Origin: Litsea cubeba
Taxonomy: Eukaryota; Streptophyta; Magnoliopsida; Laurales; Lauraceae
Reading direction: 5' to 3'
DNA length: 64,000 bases
Assembly (NCBI GenBank): GCA_012931725.1
Contig: CM022945.1
Span: forward strand, 97,422,024 to 97,486,023
Made by a program: the position numbers and the translations under genes. Shown in pieces: positions 24,565 through 37,352 of this stretch. The notes under the pieces were generated by a model. The model was given only the letters and a program-made list of their open reading frames with translations, was not told where the DNA came from and did not search any database. Positions within the stretch are counted from its first letter, which is position 1, and every line of letters starts with the position of its first letter.

Positions 24565-26072
24565 AGAAGAAGAAGAAGAAGAAGAAGAAATGGGAAGATC
24601 GGTAGGAGAAAGTGAGGATGATGAAAGAAAAAGGAAAGTGAAGAAGGAAGAAGAAAGAAGAAAGGAGAATGAAAAAAAAATGAAGGGGAGGGATCTAGAG
24701 TCTTTAGAAAGAGGGAGTTGGGTTTGGGGTTTTTTTTTTTTTTTTATGAGCATGTGGGGTCCACATGCGCTAATCATGACCATAGATGAGATAAGTGAGA
24801 GGAAGAGGGGAGAGAAAGTGATGAGAAAATTGGGTTTGGTGGTGAGAGGACAGGTTTGACTCTCTGTTGTAAGCATTATATATGAACTTATAGGTCTCTG
24901 GAAATCTACCGTAGGGCTCACAAAATGATAATTTGAAGCGTTCAAAATGAATGTCGACCCCTCCAATGACCTCCTGAGGCGAGTCCCACCGTTCAAATGA
25001 GTGTATGATGAAATGTGATTAAATCCATCTTCGAAACGAATGAATTGGTCCGAAACTCCATCGTGGGGCCCACTTAGAGATAATATGGGGTGTTCAAGAT
25101 GAATCCCATACCCTTCAAGGATATATGTTACAATTTCGTAACAAAAGAGTTGTGCCCATTGTCAGATTGGGCACATGAATGATTTAATTTTTCAATTGAT
25201 CATCATTCGCCTCACTCAAACTAAAATCCTAGGTCTGTCATTGTACCTTTTCCTTTGGCATTTGAAATCCCATGTTTCTTTCAGCAAAATTTTAAATTTC
25301 AGCCACCTAAAAGGTCTCAAATGACTTTTTAAAATTCTTGAAATTTCACTCTCTATGCATTTGGTTAATGTTCAAAATGCTCCACCAAGAGAAGGGATTT
25401 GAAATTCCACCTTAAGGAGACACACACCTTTTGGAGAATTAGGAATTTCCCTAAATACGAATTAATGGAATTTTGGTAAAGAAACAAGCCCTTCGGAATC
25501 AAGATCATTCTTTGGTCTTCCCTTGCAAAAATATATCATGAAAAAGTGAAATCATTACCCACCATGGCTTGCCTAGCCAACTAGGGCTATGATATGAGAT
25601 GAAAATTTCCTATATAGTCTATTCTAAAAAAATGTTGAATTTAAAATCTAACCGTCATCTCGGGAAATGTTCACCAACGAGCATACCTACATGCGGTCGA
25701 GCTCATGGGGCCCACTTAAGATGCCTTCTTTTTAGTGCATATGGGATACATGGAAAGGTCTACCTATGGATTAGGGCCAACAAAAAGAATTAGCCTCATC
25801 AGATTATTACAGCCCTTGATTTAATAGCCTTAGTCTTTTAAGAATCAATTCAATGGTAGATAAAGGTATGGTTAGTGACAGATCATAGAGGGTTGAGACT
25901 TGAGAGTGTAAAAGGGCCTGAAAGGTGGGCCTAAGCGAGTCCCATGGAGCTGAACTTCATGTGTTGTAGCTCGCAGGAGAATATTTCAAATTAGGTTTGG
26001 TGACAATTCTCAAGGGTAGTGTGCAAGGATAGGCCCAAGCGCATACCTCACCCTCTAATCAATCCAACTTAA
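23967..26072. other. Spacer with (GA)n and (GAA)n tracts
   Basis: A purine-rich belt at 24478-24720 contains (GA)n (24525-24560) and (GAA)n (24561-24589). Open frames crossing it are low-complexity artefacts. From about 25240 to 25490 the sequence loosely resembles the MITE at 40422-40762, including AAAGAAACAAGCC. No gene was recognised. Confidence 0.5.
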
Positions 26073-27102
26073 GGGGGTGTTTGGAAACGAGATATTTTAA
26101 GATATTTTGCTATATTATATACTAGTTTACAATGTAATATATTCACCTGAAAGGGAGGTGTTTGGATAACTTATAAAGTATCTTATAATATCTCACCTTC
26201 TTCCAAAAAATCCTTCATATTACATTATTCAAGGATATGATATATAAAATAATCTTTAAAAAATCTTTTCTAACTAAGAATGGAGAGTTTGAGTAAAAAC
26301 CGTAAAAGTGTTCATGAGCAACCATTAATTATAATGGCCCACTATAAGTTTTAACATTTATGAGTCCCACTATTAGATTGGCCCCACAATGCTTACAAAT
26401 TTAATGTGGGGTCCTATAGCATATCACGACTATATAGCCCTTGTTAATTATCAATATTAGGTGGGTCCCACAAATGTCACGGTTGGGGCTTTCATTGTGA
26501 TTATCAACATTAGGTGGGTCCCATACTACTAAAATTAGCCGGGTCCCATGATTACCAAAATTGAATTGTGTGGTTGTAATTATCAGTTTGCCATCATTAA
26601 ATGAGTACCACTATTTGATAGCTCTCCCAGTGTTAATATGACTACCAATATCAAATGGGCCTACAATGATTTCTCATAGAAAAAGCTAGATATGGCCATT
26701 TGTGATAATCACTATTAGATGTATTATAGTATAGTTACCAACGTTTAGTGGACCCACCTTAATTAAACAACATTGCTTGGATCTCATGATTTAAATTTAA
26801 TCTTATATATATTTTTTGCAATAGATGGGTCCTACCATGATTATTAACACTTGTGATTACTAATTAGTGGATCCTATGTTGGGTTAATTGATTACATTCT
26901 CTCCATTTCTTATTTGGTACATCATCTTGGAAATTTTTTTATAAATTGTCAAACACTTCAAAGGTTTATTAAAATCTGTGAAGATTGCCAAACACCATAA
27001 GTGACACAATATAATAATATGACACTTTTTTATTCTGTGATAATTAAATCTTACAATATTTAACCTTGTTGATATTATATTATGCACATATCCAAACACC
27101 CC
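26073..27102. mobile_element. Non-autonomous element of about 1 kb, PIF/Harbinger-like (tentative)
   Basis: The left end is GGGGGTGTTTGGA and the right end TCCAAACACCCC (27091-27102). TAA flanks the left end, and TAA follows one base after the right end, which would fit the 3-bp target duplication of PIF/Harbinger elements. The interior holds several imperfect units around ATTAGGTGGGTCCCAC (26400-26560). No transposase is visible. Confidence 0.5.
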
Positions 27103-27136
27103 ATAAGAGTTCATATTTTATTCCCCAAACACATGC

Positions 27137-27448
27137 GAGGCGTGTTTGGATGGATGGTGAATTGAAGTAAAGTGAGGTGAAGCATCAAATCAAGAGAGAA
27201 TAAAATATAATGGGTTATGATGGTATTTTATTTTTAGTGGCTCGATAGGAAATCTCTTTTTATTTAAAATAGGATGTTTTTCTTGTCATTTAGTGGAGAA
27301 AGGATGTTGCTTTTTAAACTTTTTTTTTTTTTTAAGAAGAGGAAATTTTGAATTTGTGTACTTTTGATATAACCCCTTACCTTTTTTTGTCTTGATAATG
27401 GAGGCTTTACCTCGTTTTACTTCAATTCACCATTCATCCAAAAACACC
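27137..27448. mobile_element. MITE family 1, copy 2 (best preserved)
   Basis: The ends are inverted repeats: GTGTTTGGATGGATGGTGAA on the left and its counterpart TTCACCATTCATCCAAAAAC on the right, continuing inward for about 15 more bases. The interior matches 14455-14743 and 46393-46650. The right end abuts a second element. Confidence 0.8.
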
Positions 27449-27924
27449 TAGGCATGAAAACTGGGCCGTGCCTGTAGGACCCACCCTTAGCTGTGCCGTG
27501 CCGCCCATGGGCTATCCGATATGCTTCTTCTAAATTTTTTTAAATATATATATATATATAAATTGAAATAGACTTTATGGACTTTTAAGAGTTCTTAAAA
27601 ATAAAATTGAAACTATTAAAGTAAATGTACAAACATTGAGCTGATTTATAAATGAATAATAAATCTTTAATTATTTTAACTTTTATGTTTTATTTATATA
27701 AAAATCATAAATGCTATATATATGGTTCGTGTCGTGCTTGGTCCAGGCCCCCTGGCCCAGCACGGCACAAATAGTTTATGTGTCGTGCCATGATGAGGCT
27801 CAGGAACCCTTAGCCCAGCACTGCCCAGATGAGGAAACTGGGTCTTGTCGTGCTGGTCTGTTGACCAAGTCAATGGCCCTGGCACGATTATTTTCGTGGC
27901 CCACCGCCCAATTTTTCATCTCTA
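27449..27924. mobile_element. Small hAT-like element (476 bp, tentative)
   Basis: The left end TAGGCATGAAAACTGGGC and the complement of the right end, TAGAGATGAAAAATTGGGC, are similar. The flanks AAAACACC and GATACGCC agree at 5 of 8 bases. Subterminal words around GTGCCGTGCC and GGCACGA repeat in both orientations. Confidence 0.5.
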
Positions 27925-27959
27925 GATACGCCCTTTTATTAAGCTTGGGTACATAAAGA

Positions 27960-28376
27960 TAGGCCCCACTTGGGCCATCAAAGTCCTTAATAGCATCTCT
28001 CGCGCTCGCGCTCTCTCTCTGTCTCGCACACACGTCTTCTGCACTCACTACTCGTTCCGGAAAGGACGACGCTAGAGTAAGTCTCTCTCTCTCTCTCTTG
28101 CATTTCATTTCTCTCCCTGTTTTCAATACCAATTGCTGTATTGTCCTTTTCATCTGGGTCTTTTTCTGAAGCTTTATCTCTCTCTAAAGTGGGTTTGCTT
28201 TGATTTTTGCTCCTCTTCTTCGTTTTGTCGTTGTTGTAGTGGTAGTAGTTGTATGGACTAGTAGGGTTTGGTTTTGCTGCGAGTTAAAGAGAGACGTGGG
28301 TTTGTACTATGTTTTTCTCCGGAGACATCTGATAAAAAAAAAGGGTACAGGAACATTAATGTTCTGAAAGACAAGT
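27960..28376 (+). promoter_or_regulatory. Probable leader region of the DUF3444 gene, copy B
   Basis: A CT-rich stretch (28000-28110) is followed by a good splice donor, CTAGAGTAAGTC at about 28074-28085. This would fit a non-coding first exon with a leader intron reading into copy B. The corresponding part of copy A lies outside the window. No convincing TATA box was seen. Confidence 0.35.
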
Positions 28377-29990
28377 AAAAAGCAAAAGACCAAAACACCC
28401 AAAAATATAGATCATAGTTGGAAATGTTGTGATCATTGGGGGTAACTCAGCTTGCATAAATGATCTGCAATGCTATTTGAGTCTCTTCCATAGAAGTTTT
28501 CTTCCCACCATTGCAACTGCATGAGTTTTTCCATTAAGCATAAATTCCCATGATAAGTTTTTGAACTTTTGATAGATTCTACCAATATCAAACTGTCTCC
28601 TTCTATCATATTTCTTTAGATTCCCCAGACTTTGACTTAGTTCTACTCCTTTAATTAAAGCTTTCAGTCAGAGGCGGACCGAGGTTATAGTGACCTGGGG
28701 CGGTCGCCCCAGGTCGGAATTGGAATCGGTATAATGTTTAATGGCATCTTGGTGTAGGGGCGGACTTATGTTGGCGCAATCTGGGTCAGTCGCCCCACGT
28801 TAAAATTAAAATCCTCGTAGAGTTGAATGGGGCCTTGAAATATGCCCCTCATGTCTAAACTTGTTGCTTCATATATGTCTAAACATAGTCCCACATATGT
28901 AAAGCGTCGTTGGTAAAAAAAAAAAAAAATGTTGCGGTAACATATCTCTCTCCCTTTTTTTCGACCTCTTCACACCAATTGTTGATCAAGCTACTTGTCG
29001 CTGGTTCCTATGTACTGTGTAGCCTAGTGCATCTTTATCTGCCAAACATATCTAGGATAATCCTTCATAATCACTTTATACCTATATCTAAATGCGTAAT
29101 TTCCAAATCCTAATTTCAAAAACTGAATCCCCAAATCCTAATCCATACCCTAAGCCCTAAATCATCAAATTTGAGCGTAACTATAAAAATCGAAAGATAA
29201 CCAAATCCATTCCTTTTATCATATCTTCTTACCCCCACTATGATTCCAAGATGGAATTCCACTCCCATTATCAAAAGGTCGGAAGCTTTGAGAAAGAGAA
29301 AAGGGAAAGGATGTGTGTCCTTAAAATGTTCTTGTATTCAATTTTTCTCACACACCCACTCACCTTGAGTTTGTAGTTGGGCATTGATTTTAACATATAA
29401 ATTTAGTGAAACATGTAAATGTGAGTTTGAGTATCTAAAATCAACGTAAGAATTTTTTTTTTTTATCAATCTAATGATTTTTGGTACTTCTGATTAACAT
29501 CCTAACCTCTTCATTGCCCAGTTTTCAATAACTTCATGCATCTATTTGAGTTGCTCGAGTTGGACATTTTCTAAAGAAAAACGTATAGGTGTTATTGCCA
29601 TTTGGTAATGTAAAAAAATCTAGCAAAGTCAAGAAAACAAATATTTTTTCTCAAATGTCAAGTCTAGCAAAATTTTAGCCCCACCCATACGAAAATCCTG
29701 GGTCCGCCACTGCTTTCAGTTCTGCTTCAATTGTGGATTATTAGTCATAATTGCACCTATGTATGCTGCTAACATTTCTCCGTCCTCATTGCGTATTATT
29801 AATTTGTTATGCCTCAAACAATCCCTGCCAACCGAATGAAAGGGTTTTAAGGATCCATCAAAGTCAGGAGGTGGCATCCACAATATTGGAGGTAGAACTG
29901 TTTTTTGACATTATAATACTCTTTTGAATAAAGCTGAATGGCTTGAGGGACCACTTCATGGGAACCCTTCTTGAAAACTAAAACCAATGC
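28377..29990 (-). pseudogene. RNase H relic, copy B, split by a hAT element
   Basis: This is the same relic as at 60-430, here interrupted by the insertion 28669-29712. Copy B keeps about 34 bp that A has lost, and they add YGRDSNSIADHLCK on the minus strand. That is the usual end of an RVT_3 domain and strengthens the identification. Confidence 0.6.
28669..29712. mobile_element. Non-autonomous hAT element (1044 bp) with perfect 8-bp target duplication
   Basis: The ends are CAGAGGCGGACC and GGTCCGCCACTG, 11 of 12 inverted matches. The direct repeat CTTTCAGT flanks them at 28661-28668 and 29713-29720. Copy A shows the empty site with a single CTTTCAGT (about 252-259). A partial repeat of the left end (GGGGCGGACTTATG, near 28757) lies inside. 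No transposase frame is visible. Confidence 0.95.
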
Positions 29991-30082
29991 TGAGATTGTT
30001 GGTGTGTATCAAAGCAAAACCTCTAAAGAGTGGAATGTGACTAGCAGAAGGGCCAACCTTGAAGTGAAAAAAAGCATGTGGA

Positions 30083-32008
30083 AATGAACAAGAGAGCACG
30101 AACTCTGACGTCTTTAGAGAATATGAGATAAAAAAGAGGCAGAATCCGCATAAATGCGGCAGTAGGGTCCAGTGAGAGCTGTGATAGGAGCACGGACATT
30201 GAAGATGTAGCTACAAAAGAAGATGATGTTGCCAAGCAGAATTCCCAAACAACCAGTAGTCATTATCAGTGGAGATTGTCTAGGCAAAAGAAAAATATAA
30301 ATTACAATGAAAACTCAAGTCAACCTGCAGGTGAGAAAGTGAAGGCTTCACATGGTGGGCCTGGTAATCTGGATGTCTTGCCCAGTGATAAACCTGGTGA
30401 AGCAAGTTTGGCAAATTATCAGGCTGAGGCAACCCGGCTGACTCGTCGTAATGACACTTCTAAACACAATAACTCTAATTCTCTAATCTCTTGGTTACAC
30501 ATCATGTATTCCACAGCTTTGAGTCAGAGAAATCAGAAGATAAGTTTGAAGAAGGCCAAATCTGGGCAATGTATGGTAGTGACAATGGCGGCCTTCCTAT
30601 GTACTATGCCCAGATTAAGAAAGTTGAGTCGCCGAAGTTTACAGTCCATACAGCCAGGTTGGAGCCTTGTCCTTCAGGGAATGGTATTTTGTGGGCCAGC
30701 AACGAGTTACCATTTGGCTGTGGATCATTTAAGCTTCGGACGGGTGAAACCAAAATCTATGAGACGTCTAGGAGATTCTCACATCAGGTAACAGCAATGG
30801 CGTGGACAGGTGATCAATACTCCTTCTTTCCTTGGAACGGCTAAGTTTGGGCAATATACAAGAAGTGGAGTGCTGAGTGGACCCTTACTGACCTGAAGCA
30901 CTGTGAGTATGAATTGGTAGAAGTCCTGGAGTATGACTGCCACTCTGCAGTGTACAGAGTTTTGGTTTTGGAAGTGGTGGATGGTTTCAGAATGATTTAT
31001 AAACGAGCAGGCATCAAAGTGGACATAAAGCAGAATGAATTGCTGAGATTCTCCCATTGTGTTCCTTCTTTCCATCTGACAGAAGAGAGAGGAGGCAACT
31101 TGAGAGGCTATTTTGTGCTTGATCCTGCAGCAATGCCGGATTCCAAACAGGACAAAGTGGAAGAGAAAAATGTATCTGAACAAAGAGCATGTGAAGGCAA
31201 GCAAGAGAAAAGTATGCCATTCAATAGGATATTTGAATGGCCGACTAGTCCATTTACAAGACACAATTGTGCGATTAGTCCTTTAGGTGGCTTCACAAAA
31301 TCAACTGCATCGTCGATGGCACTCTCTTCAGAGGAAGCCAAAGATTCACAAACCTTTAGAGAATGGGCCCACCATGGTTTTTTGGAGGTTGGATGCCGTG
31401 TGGAGCCTGTAGAGTTAGAGGGGGTCGGAGATGAGTATGGAAAGTTGTGGTTGCAGAAATGCCCCAAACTCTTTGCTCTGTTCAACCCATAGCCGCATTA
31501 TGGAACCATAATTGGAGTCTCTGAGAGCTACTTGGGGTTGATCAGATCATCATTGTGGGGGACCTTTGCCAATCTTGTCAAGGAGATGGCCCACTTGGAC
31601 TGCGTGATATCTGATTCCCAACTTGCCAGTCTCACCGATCAGATGAAAGCCCTGAAAGAAGCCGGATTCCCCATAAAAATCTTGAAAAACCGGTTGAAGG
31701 CATTAGCTTTCCAGACACAGCAAACGGCGAGTGCAGCCTTGGAGGCCCTTGATGTGGCCAAGGCATCAGTTCCATCCATGGAATTCCTTGAGGCTGCAGT
31801 GGCAGCAGAGGGTGCAGCAGAGATAGAAATTCTAGGACTTGAGGATGCACTAGCGGAGGCCCCCAGAAAGCTCAAGGCAGCTAAGGCCCAACACCAGGCT
31901 CTAAGGGAGCAGAAAATCGCAATGGATGCAAAGGATATGGAAATTGAAGTCGCCCGTCAGCAATTAGAGGTAGCTGAAGCGCACCTTAGTCAAGTTTCAC
32001 AATTATAA
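30083..32008 (+). pseudogene. DUF3444 protein, copy B, with three nonsense codons
   Basis: This is the partner of 667-2579, with the same domain order and the same frame change near 30480-30500. Relative to copy A it has gained three stops: CAA to TAA in the linker (near 30127), GAA to TAA inside DUF3444 after PWNG (30842-30844), and TTG to TAG before the C-terminal part (31490-31492). The coiled coil has three extra residues. The pattern shows loss of constraint in B, while the DUF3444 frame of A stayed open. Confidence 0.85.
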
Positions 32009-32918
32009 TATTTTACGCTTAACTAAAAAATTCCAGACATTTTAACTCATAATCAAATTTTGATGATGAGCCACAAACAATGTGGTGCATACTTATTTCC
32101 AAGGTATTGGGTCTACAGTTTACAGATTGCTGTGACTACTAGCCATATGCTTAAGATATTTTGTTTCTCATCTAATACTTCACTGTAAGATTTGGGAGTG
32201 TGATCAGTTGTCTCTTGGCCTTTTGTCCCTTTTATTTTGGCAATGTAGAAAAAATCTATTATATTATGACCTCCAGGTACATATTGAGACTGTTGTTATT
32301 TGTATTCATTAAATAGATCTCACTCTAGTATGCTACTGCAGAAATGGAACTCAAGGAGTAATATTTTCCAATAGTTCGGTGATGTCCTTTTATGTTGCTG
32401 TGACTGTTCTCTAGTGTGCTTGGCTTAGCAGATCATGCTGGTGTTTTTGTTGTTCTTAGAAGCAGATAATTTGGAAAAAGGGATTTCCTAGAAAGCCCCA
32501 TTGTGTCAGTTCTGAAAAACACCCCGACATTTAAAGGTTATGAAGCCTTTGAAATTAGTTTTAGAAAATTCTAAAAAAAAAAAAAAAAAAAAACTCAAGC
32601 CCAATTAACAATTTCTATTACAAATTCCTCTGCCTCAGCGAAAGGAATTTGGTCTCGAAGTGCATGGTAACAGAGCGTGGACCAGCACACAAGGAACCTT
32701 GCCTTGACCCTGTAGTTGTTGATTTGTTGGGGCAGGTGCCTTTCAATTTATACTACTCCTAGAGCCTGGGCAGCTTCTGCCCCTCCAAACGTCTCAATGC
32801 CCAACCCTCCCAAGACTCCACAGTCCAGGAAATCAGGTTTCGTAACCATCAGTTCCAGGAAATCAGGATTCCTAACCATCAGTTCCTCCCATCCAATGCT
32901 CTGTGTGTGTGTGTGGGT

Positions 32919-32951
<33 letters not shown>

Positions 32952-34768
32952 GTTGTGTTTCTAATGTTGGAATGTAGATTGATGAAATATGAATGAAGAG
33001 GAATAAGGAACACATAAGTATGTAGAGACACATACAATTTTTTTTTCTTTCTTTTTTTTTCTCTTTTTTCCTCAATGGTGGTGGGAACTAATATATATGC
33101 CTAAACATAACATTTCTGAAATCAGATCTAAGAAAATCTGATTTACTGAAGATCCTGGAAAAACCAGATTTTAGTGATCACCGAGAACAAGCCCTTTAAA
33201 TTATTTATATCGTCATTGGAGGAACTCTTAAACGTACTGTCATAACCTCTCTGGAAATCTGAAATGATTTCCTTCACCTGATTCATTTTCCGGTGTTCTC
33301 AACTGAAATCACTGTATTGTGGCTCTAACATAAGACAGTGCACTTTACATTTATTTAAGAATTAAAAAACTGCTCTATCACGTGTGTTAAAGATTCATCA
33401 AGTTGAAATGGAAACATTTGAGGGCTAAGATTCTAATATTTGTGTGGTATTGACTTTCTTGTAGACTTGGCAAATCATGACTAATTCCAACCAAGAAATC
33501 AGATATAATATAGCATTGCACTACTGCCTTTTGGTTTCCACAGCGTGCTCTAGTACGTGGGATCCCTTTTTATGGTTGTTCTTTTCCATTGATTCAGAAC
33601 TGAGTTTGCTAGCTATGATTTGTTAGTATGAAACATCTCGTTGGATTTAAAGAAAGTTACATTGTGCATTGGATTTGATAAATATGGCGATCATGGTTCA
33701 GTGATCCAGACTGTTGACCTGATAAGCCCTGTGTGAAATATGCTGTAAAAATCTTTCAGTTGAGATTGGTATCTCTCAGAAATTTATGGCTTGGTCTATC
33801 TCACACTTATCCAGTAGGGCATATTCTGTCGAAGGTTTGGAATTGGAATCCTAAACTATATATTTGCCCCAGACTTGCCAACGAACTACTACATGTAGTG
33901 CTGAGTGGAGGTTTGGCCTATGGATTGACATACACTGGAAAGAAGTAGATAACTTTGCAAATTGGTTAAGTTCTACTGCTTGAGGAACATATCTGAAAAG
34001 GCCAACCTGGTAAAATGTAGTCTATCTTTCAAGAAAGCCTGGATAATTTCAACACAATGGGCTCATTTTTTCATGCTATGGAAATGGAAAAGCAGAAATA
34101 TTTTTGCTCTATTCAATTGGGAACCATAGGAAATTGGAAAAGTAAAGGAATCTTAGTGATGTGGTGCATTATTTTTCTACAATCCTAAGTGACTCTTGTT
34201 CCCCATCCATGGACATGCCCAAAAGATCCTGAAGGTAGTGCATCTAAGAGTCTAAAATACAATAATTTTTTATTGGCCTACTCTTTGCATCATATGGAGT
34301 TTGTCAATGGTCTATGATTCCTTTCAAGTTGTGTCATTCAAAAATTTCTCAATTATGATTTCTAGCCTTTCTATGCAAGTCAATCTTTAGAGACCTTTTT
34401 ATTTAAGTCACAAACTCCACATTATAAGTATTAACTGGTGACAAACTTTAGAAATTCAACCATTCAAAGACATGTTAGATTGTGGGGTTTCAGAGAATTC
34501 GGCAGGGATACTAATGCTACTAAGAAAGGACTCATGGTCTTTGGGTTGTAACTTTGCTCGAATAGAATGCATCCAGCCAGCCTCAATTTTTTGGGATAAG
34601 GCAATGATGATGATGCTAATAGGCCGCCTTAGAATCTAGATAATTATAACTCTACACTAGTAATGTAATTTTCTTTGTTCAAGTATTTGGGAAAAGATCT
34701 TAAATCAATGAATATCTCTTTTAATTGGTTATAGTGCTGTCTCACCAACCTCTTTGTTACTTGTACAG
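32009..34768. other. Spacer downstream of DUF3444 copy B, with a 32-base G run
   Basis: It matches 2580-5327. Differences include a 31-bp tandem duplication (AAATCAGG(T/A)TTC(G/C)TAACC, near 32830-32880) and an uninterrupted run of 32 G at 32919-32950, where copy A has mixed GT and G tracts. No gene was recognised. Confidence 0.7.
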
Positions 34769-35052
34769 GAATCTGAGTGGCTGAGAGTAGTACTCCACAA
34801 ATGGTTCGATGATGAGTACATTCCAGAGCCTAGAAACGTTGGAAATTAGCAAGCTTGCAGCATGCTCATACTATGAATCCTTAATATAAAAACAGCAGAC
34901 CTTGGGGAGATACTATTAAAGATGGCGAGGGATTTGGAATCTCTCTCATTCCAGGAAAGCTTTCATGGAGCCTTCTCATTGCAAATGCAGCTGCACATCT
35001 ATTAACTCTGCAAGTAGAGTCACATTTGGAGTAGATGCTGGTTTTCTAGGAA
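34769..35052 (+). pseudogene. Relic of the unidentified plant gene, copy B
   Basis: It is near-identical to 5328-5611, with the same acceptor, the same ESEWLRVVLHKWFDDEYIPE start and the same +1 break after RNV. Its lesions are shared with A, so the gene was dead before the duplication. Confidence 0.6.
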
Positions 35053-37352
35053 ATACAGGTGAATTTGGTTTATGTCTACTATTGTACTAGCAATGTGTGT
35101 GTGTGCATGTGTTTTCTTCAAAATACCATTATCATTTATCAGTAATCTGAATTTTTCATTAGTATTCCATTATTAGCTGTATTCTTGGGTGGAATTTTTG
35201 TATTCTTAGGTGGAATTGTTAGGAAAATTCTGGTGTGGTTGCATTGTCTTCTGCTGCTAATTCAGAAGGTCTTGCAACTGATGGGCTATGCGCATAAAAT
35301 CAGAATATGGATACCTTTCACATTGTCACGTAGTGGTGCAGATTCGGATGGGAACATTGAATCGCAAGTCAAAATTTGTGATATAAATGGAATTAAGCAC
35401 CCAAGATCAAGCACTGGTTCACACCATCACCATGGAGAAAATCTTAATTGGATTATAGTCTAAGTGAAGAAAGAGAAATACATCACATGCATATAGGGCA
35501 GAGGGAGTTGTCAACCAGATCGAGTCAGGTGGTCGACCAACCTTATATTTTCCCTTCTTTGATTATCTTAAGATTCTAGTTTTTCAAGTTAAAAACTAGT
35601 CTTACATCTCATCATTCTAACATAATACCTAATTAACTAAAAATTTCGTACTTTAAAACCCTTCTTTTTAGTAAGAAATTCCTAGAAATTTAATAGAAAC
35701 TAAAGTTACCAAAATGTGGTGTACATAGGGAATGGGCTTTTAGCGCCTTAAGAAAAATAGGTTAGATAGGGAAGCTTGGGATGGCAGATTAACCAAGACA
35801 ATTAGAATTTGCGGGCAAGTGAGCCCCATCTTAGATTAGACTTGTGCATGAATCTTGGACTTAAAAATCAGTTTTTAAGCTAAGGAAACGGGCCAAAAGA
35901 TGGCAAAATTTGGCGTGGACGAAAGAAAAAAAATACTGCCGACCTTATTAGTATAATATAATTCCCAAAAGATAAACATAAAAAATATGAAAAATATGCT
36001 AAAGTATAATACCAACCAAAAAGAAAAAATATATAACAAATAATACTTATACTAGTGATGAAAAAAATAAATAAAGGGCTAATGGGTACCGGGCCTGAAA
36101 CTTTTAAGTACCCTCGGATTTTGAAAATCTTGGACAGGATGAATAGTTTAGATCATGCCAGAAAGCCAATACAAGAATCAAAGGAAACAATCACGAAGAG
36201 AGATACATGTTATCTCTAATTGCAATCATTAGTTACCAAAACTTTTAAAAGTGCAATGAAACAAGTCTGATACTACTGTATTTAGATGAAGCTTGCATAA
36301 GCACTGGATTGAAAGTGATGTTCCACGATTAAAATTAGGATCAACATGTGTGTCAAATGAGAGTGAAAACAGAAGCATGGTTCAAAATATGTCTTTTTGA
36401 CATCAACTCTGTTTGATTCACTCTGCATGATACGAGGGTGATAAATGAACACCTAGGTCATATATACAGGGATTAGAGAATCATCAGAAACTAATTGCTC
36501 CTTGTTCTCTCATAGATCTTCCTCTCTTTCATAGAGGTGAGTGGGCGTGCAAGGGATAGAGCTGCACGTCCACTTCTTCCCCTGTTGTAAGTGTTTCTAG
36601 CATAGTAGTTTCCCAATAAGCAAGCAGATGCAAAATTCCTACTTAAAAATATGGAAATATGAAAAATTGTTTTCTTGGAAACTATGTATCCCCAATTAGA
36701 AAAACTTCTGGAGGGAATGTAGTGAGAGAAGTCTCTTATTGGGTGTGTGCCATTTTCCAACATAGCATGTCAGGCCCAGCAAGTCCAACATGGTTTGGGT
36801 AGGGTCGGGTTTTCCCAACCCTAGTTTTACATATGATCCGTCAAAAGTATAAAATGCTCTGCTTAGAGTGAAATTTGGCCGTGACCTGGACATAGCAAGG
36901 CATGTTACATGAGAAGATTGTATCAAGTGAAGATTGAGCTTATATGCATATATGTCAAGTTTAGCTTCTTCTTTCACATTTTTAATGACAACATTGATTA
37001 CAATTAACGCTAATAATGTGGTAGTTTGATGTTATCAAAATGATGATGATGATGATGCAGTAGTTTGATACTAATTTGATGGAGATGATATGCACAACTC
37101 ATAAGGAGTCATAAGCTTTCAAAAAAAAAAAAAAAACAGTGCCACATTATCGATTGTTTCTCATATTTACTGTATCAGTTATGCATATTGATTACGAAAT
37201 ATAAAGAGTACCATGTGCACTGAAGTTACAAATGAGAGATGAAATATAAATAGTACAATGTATTGTTCACTGATAGTGTACACAACACACAATTCACTAT
37301 TCTTGCCGAGAACACACTTTTCATTTCAAGGGAAACATGCCAAATGAAATAC
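35053..37352. other. Spacer between relic gene and WAK gene, copy B
   Basis: It is colinear with 5612-8092. No gene was recognised. It contains a short (GAT)n run near 37042. Confidence 0.5.

Noticed and set aside
24457..24996. Serine- and leucine-rich 179-residue frame
   Set aside because: It is produced by the (GA)n and (GAA)n tracts. Its opening is not supported by any motif.
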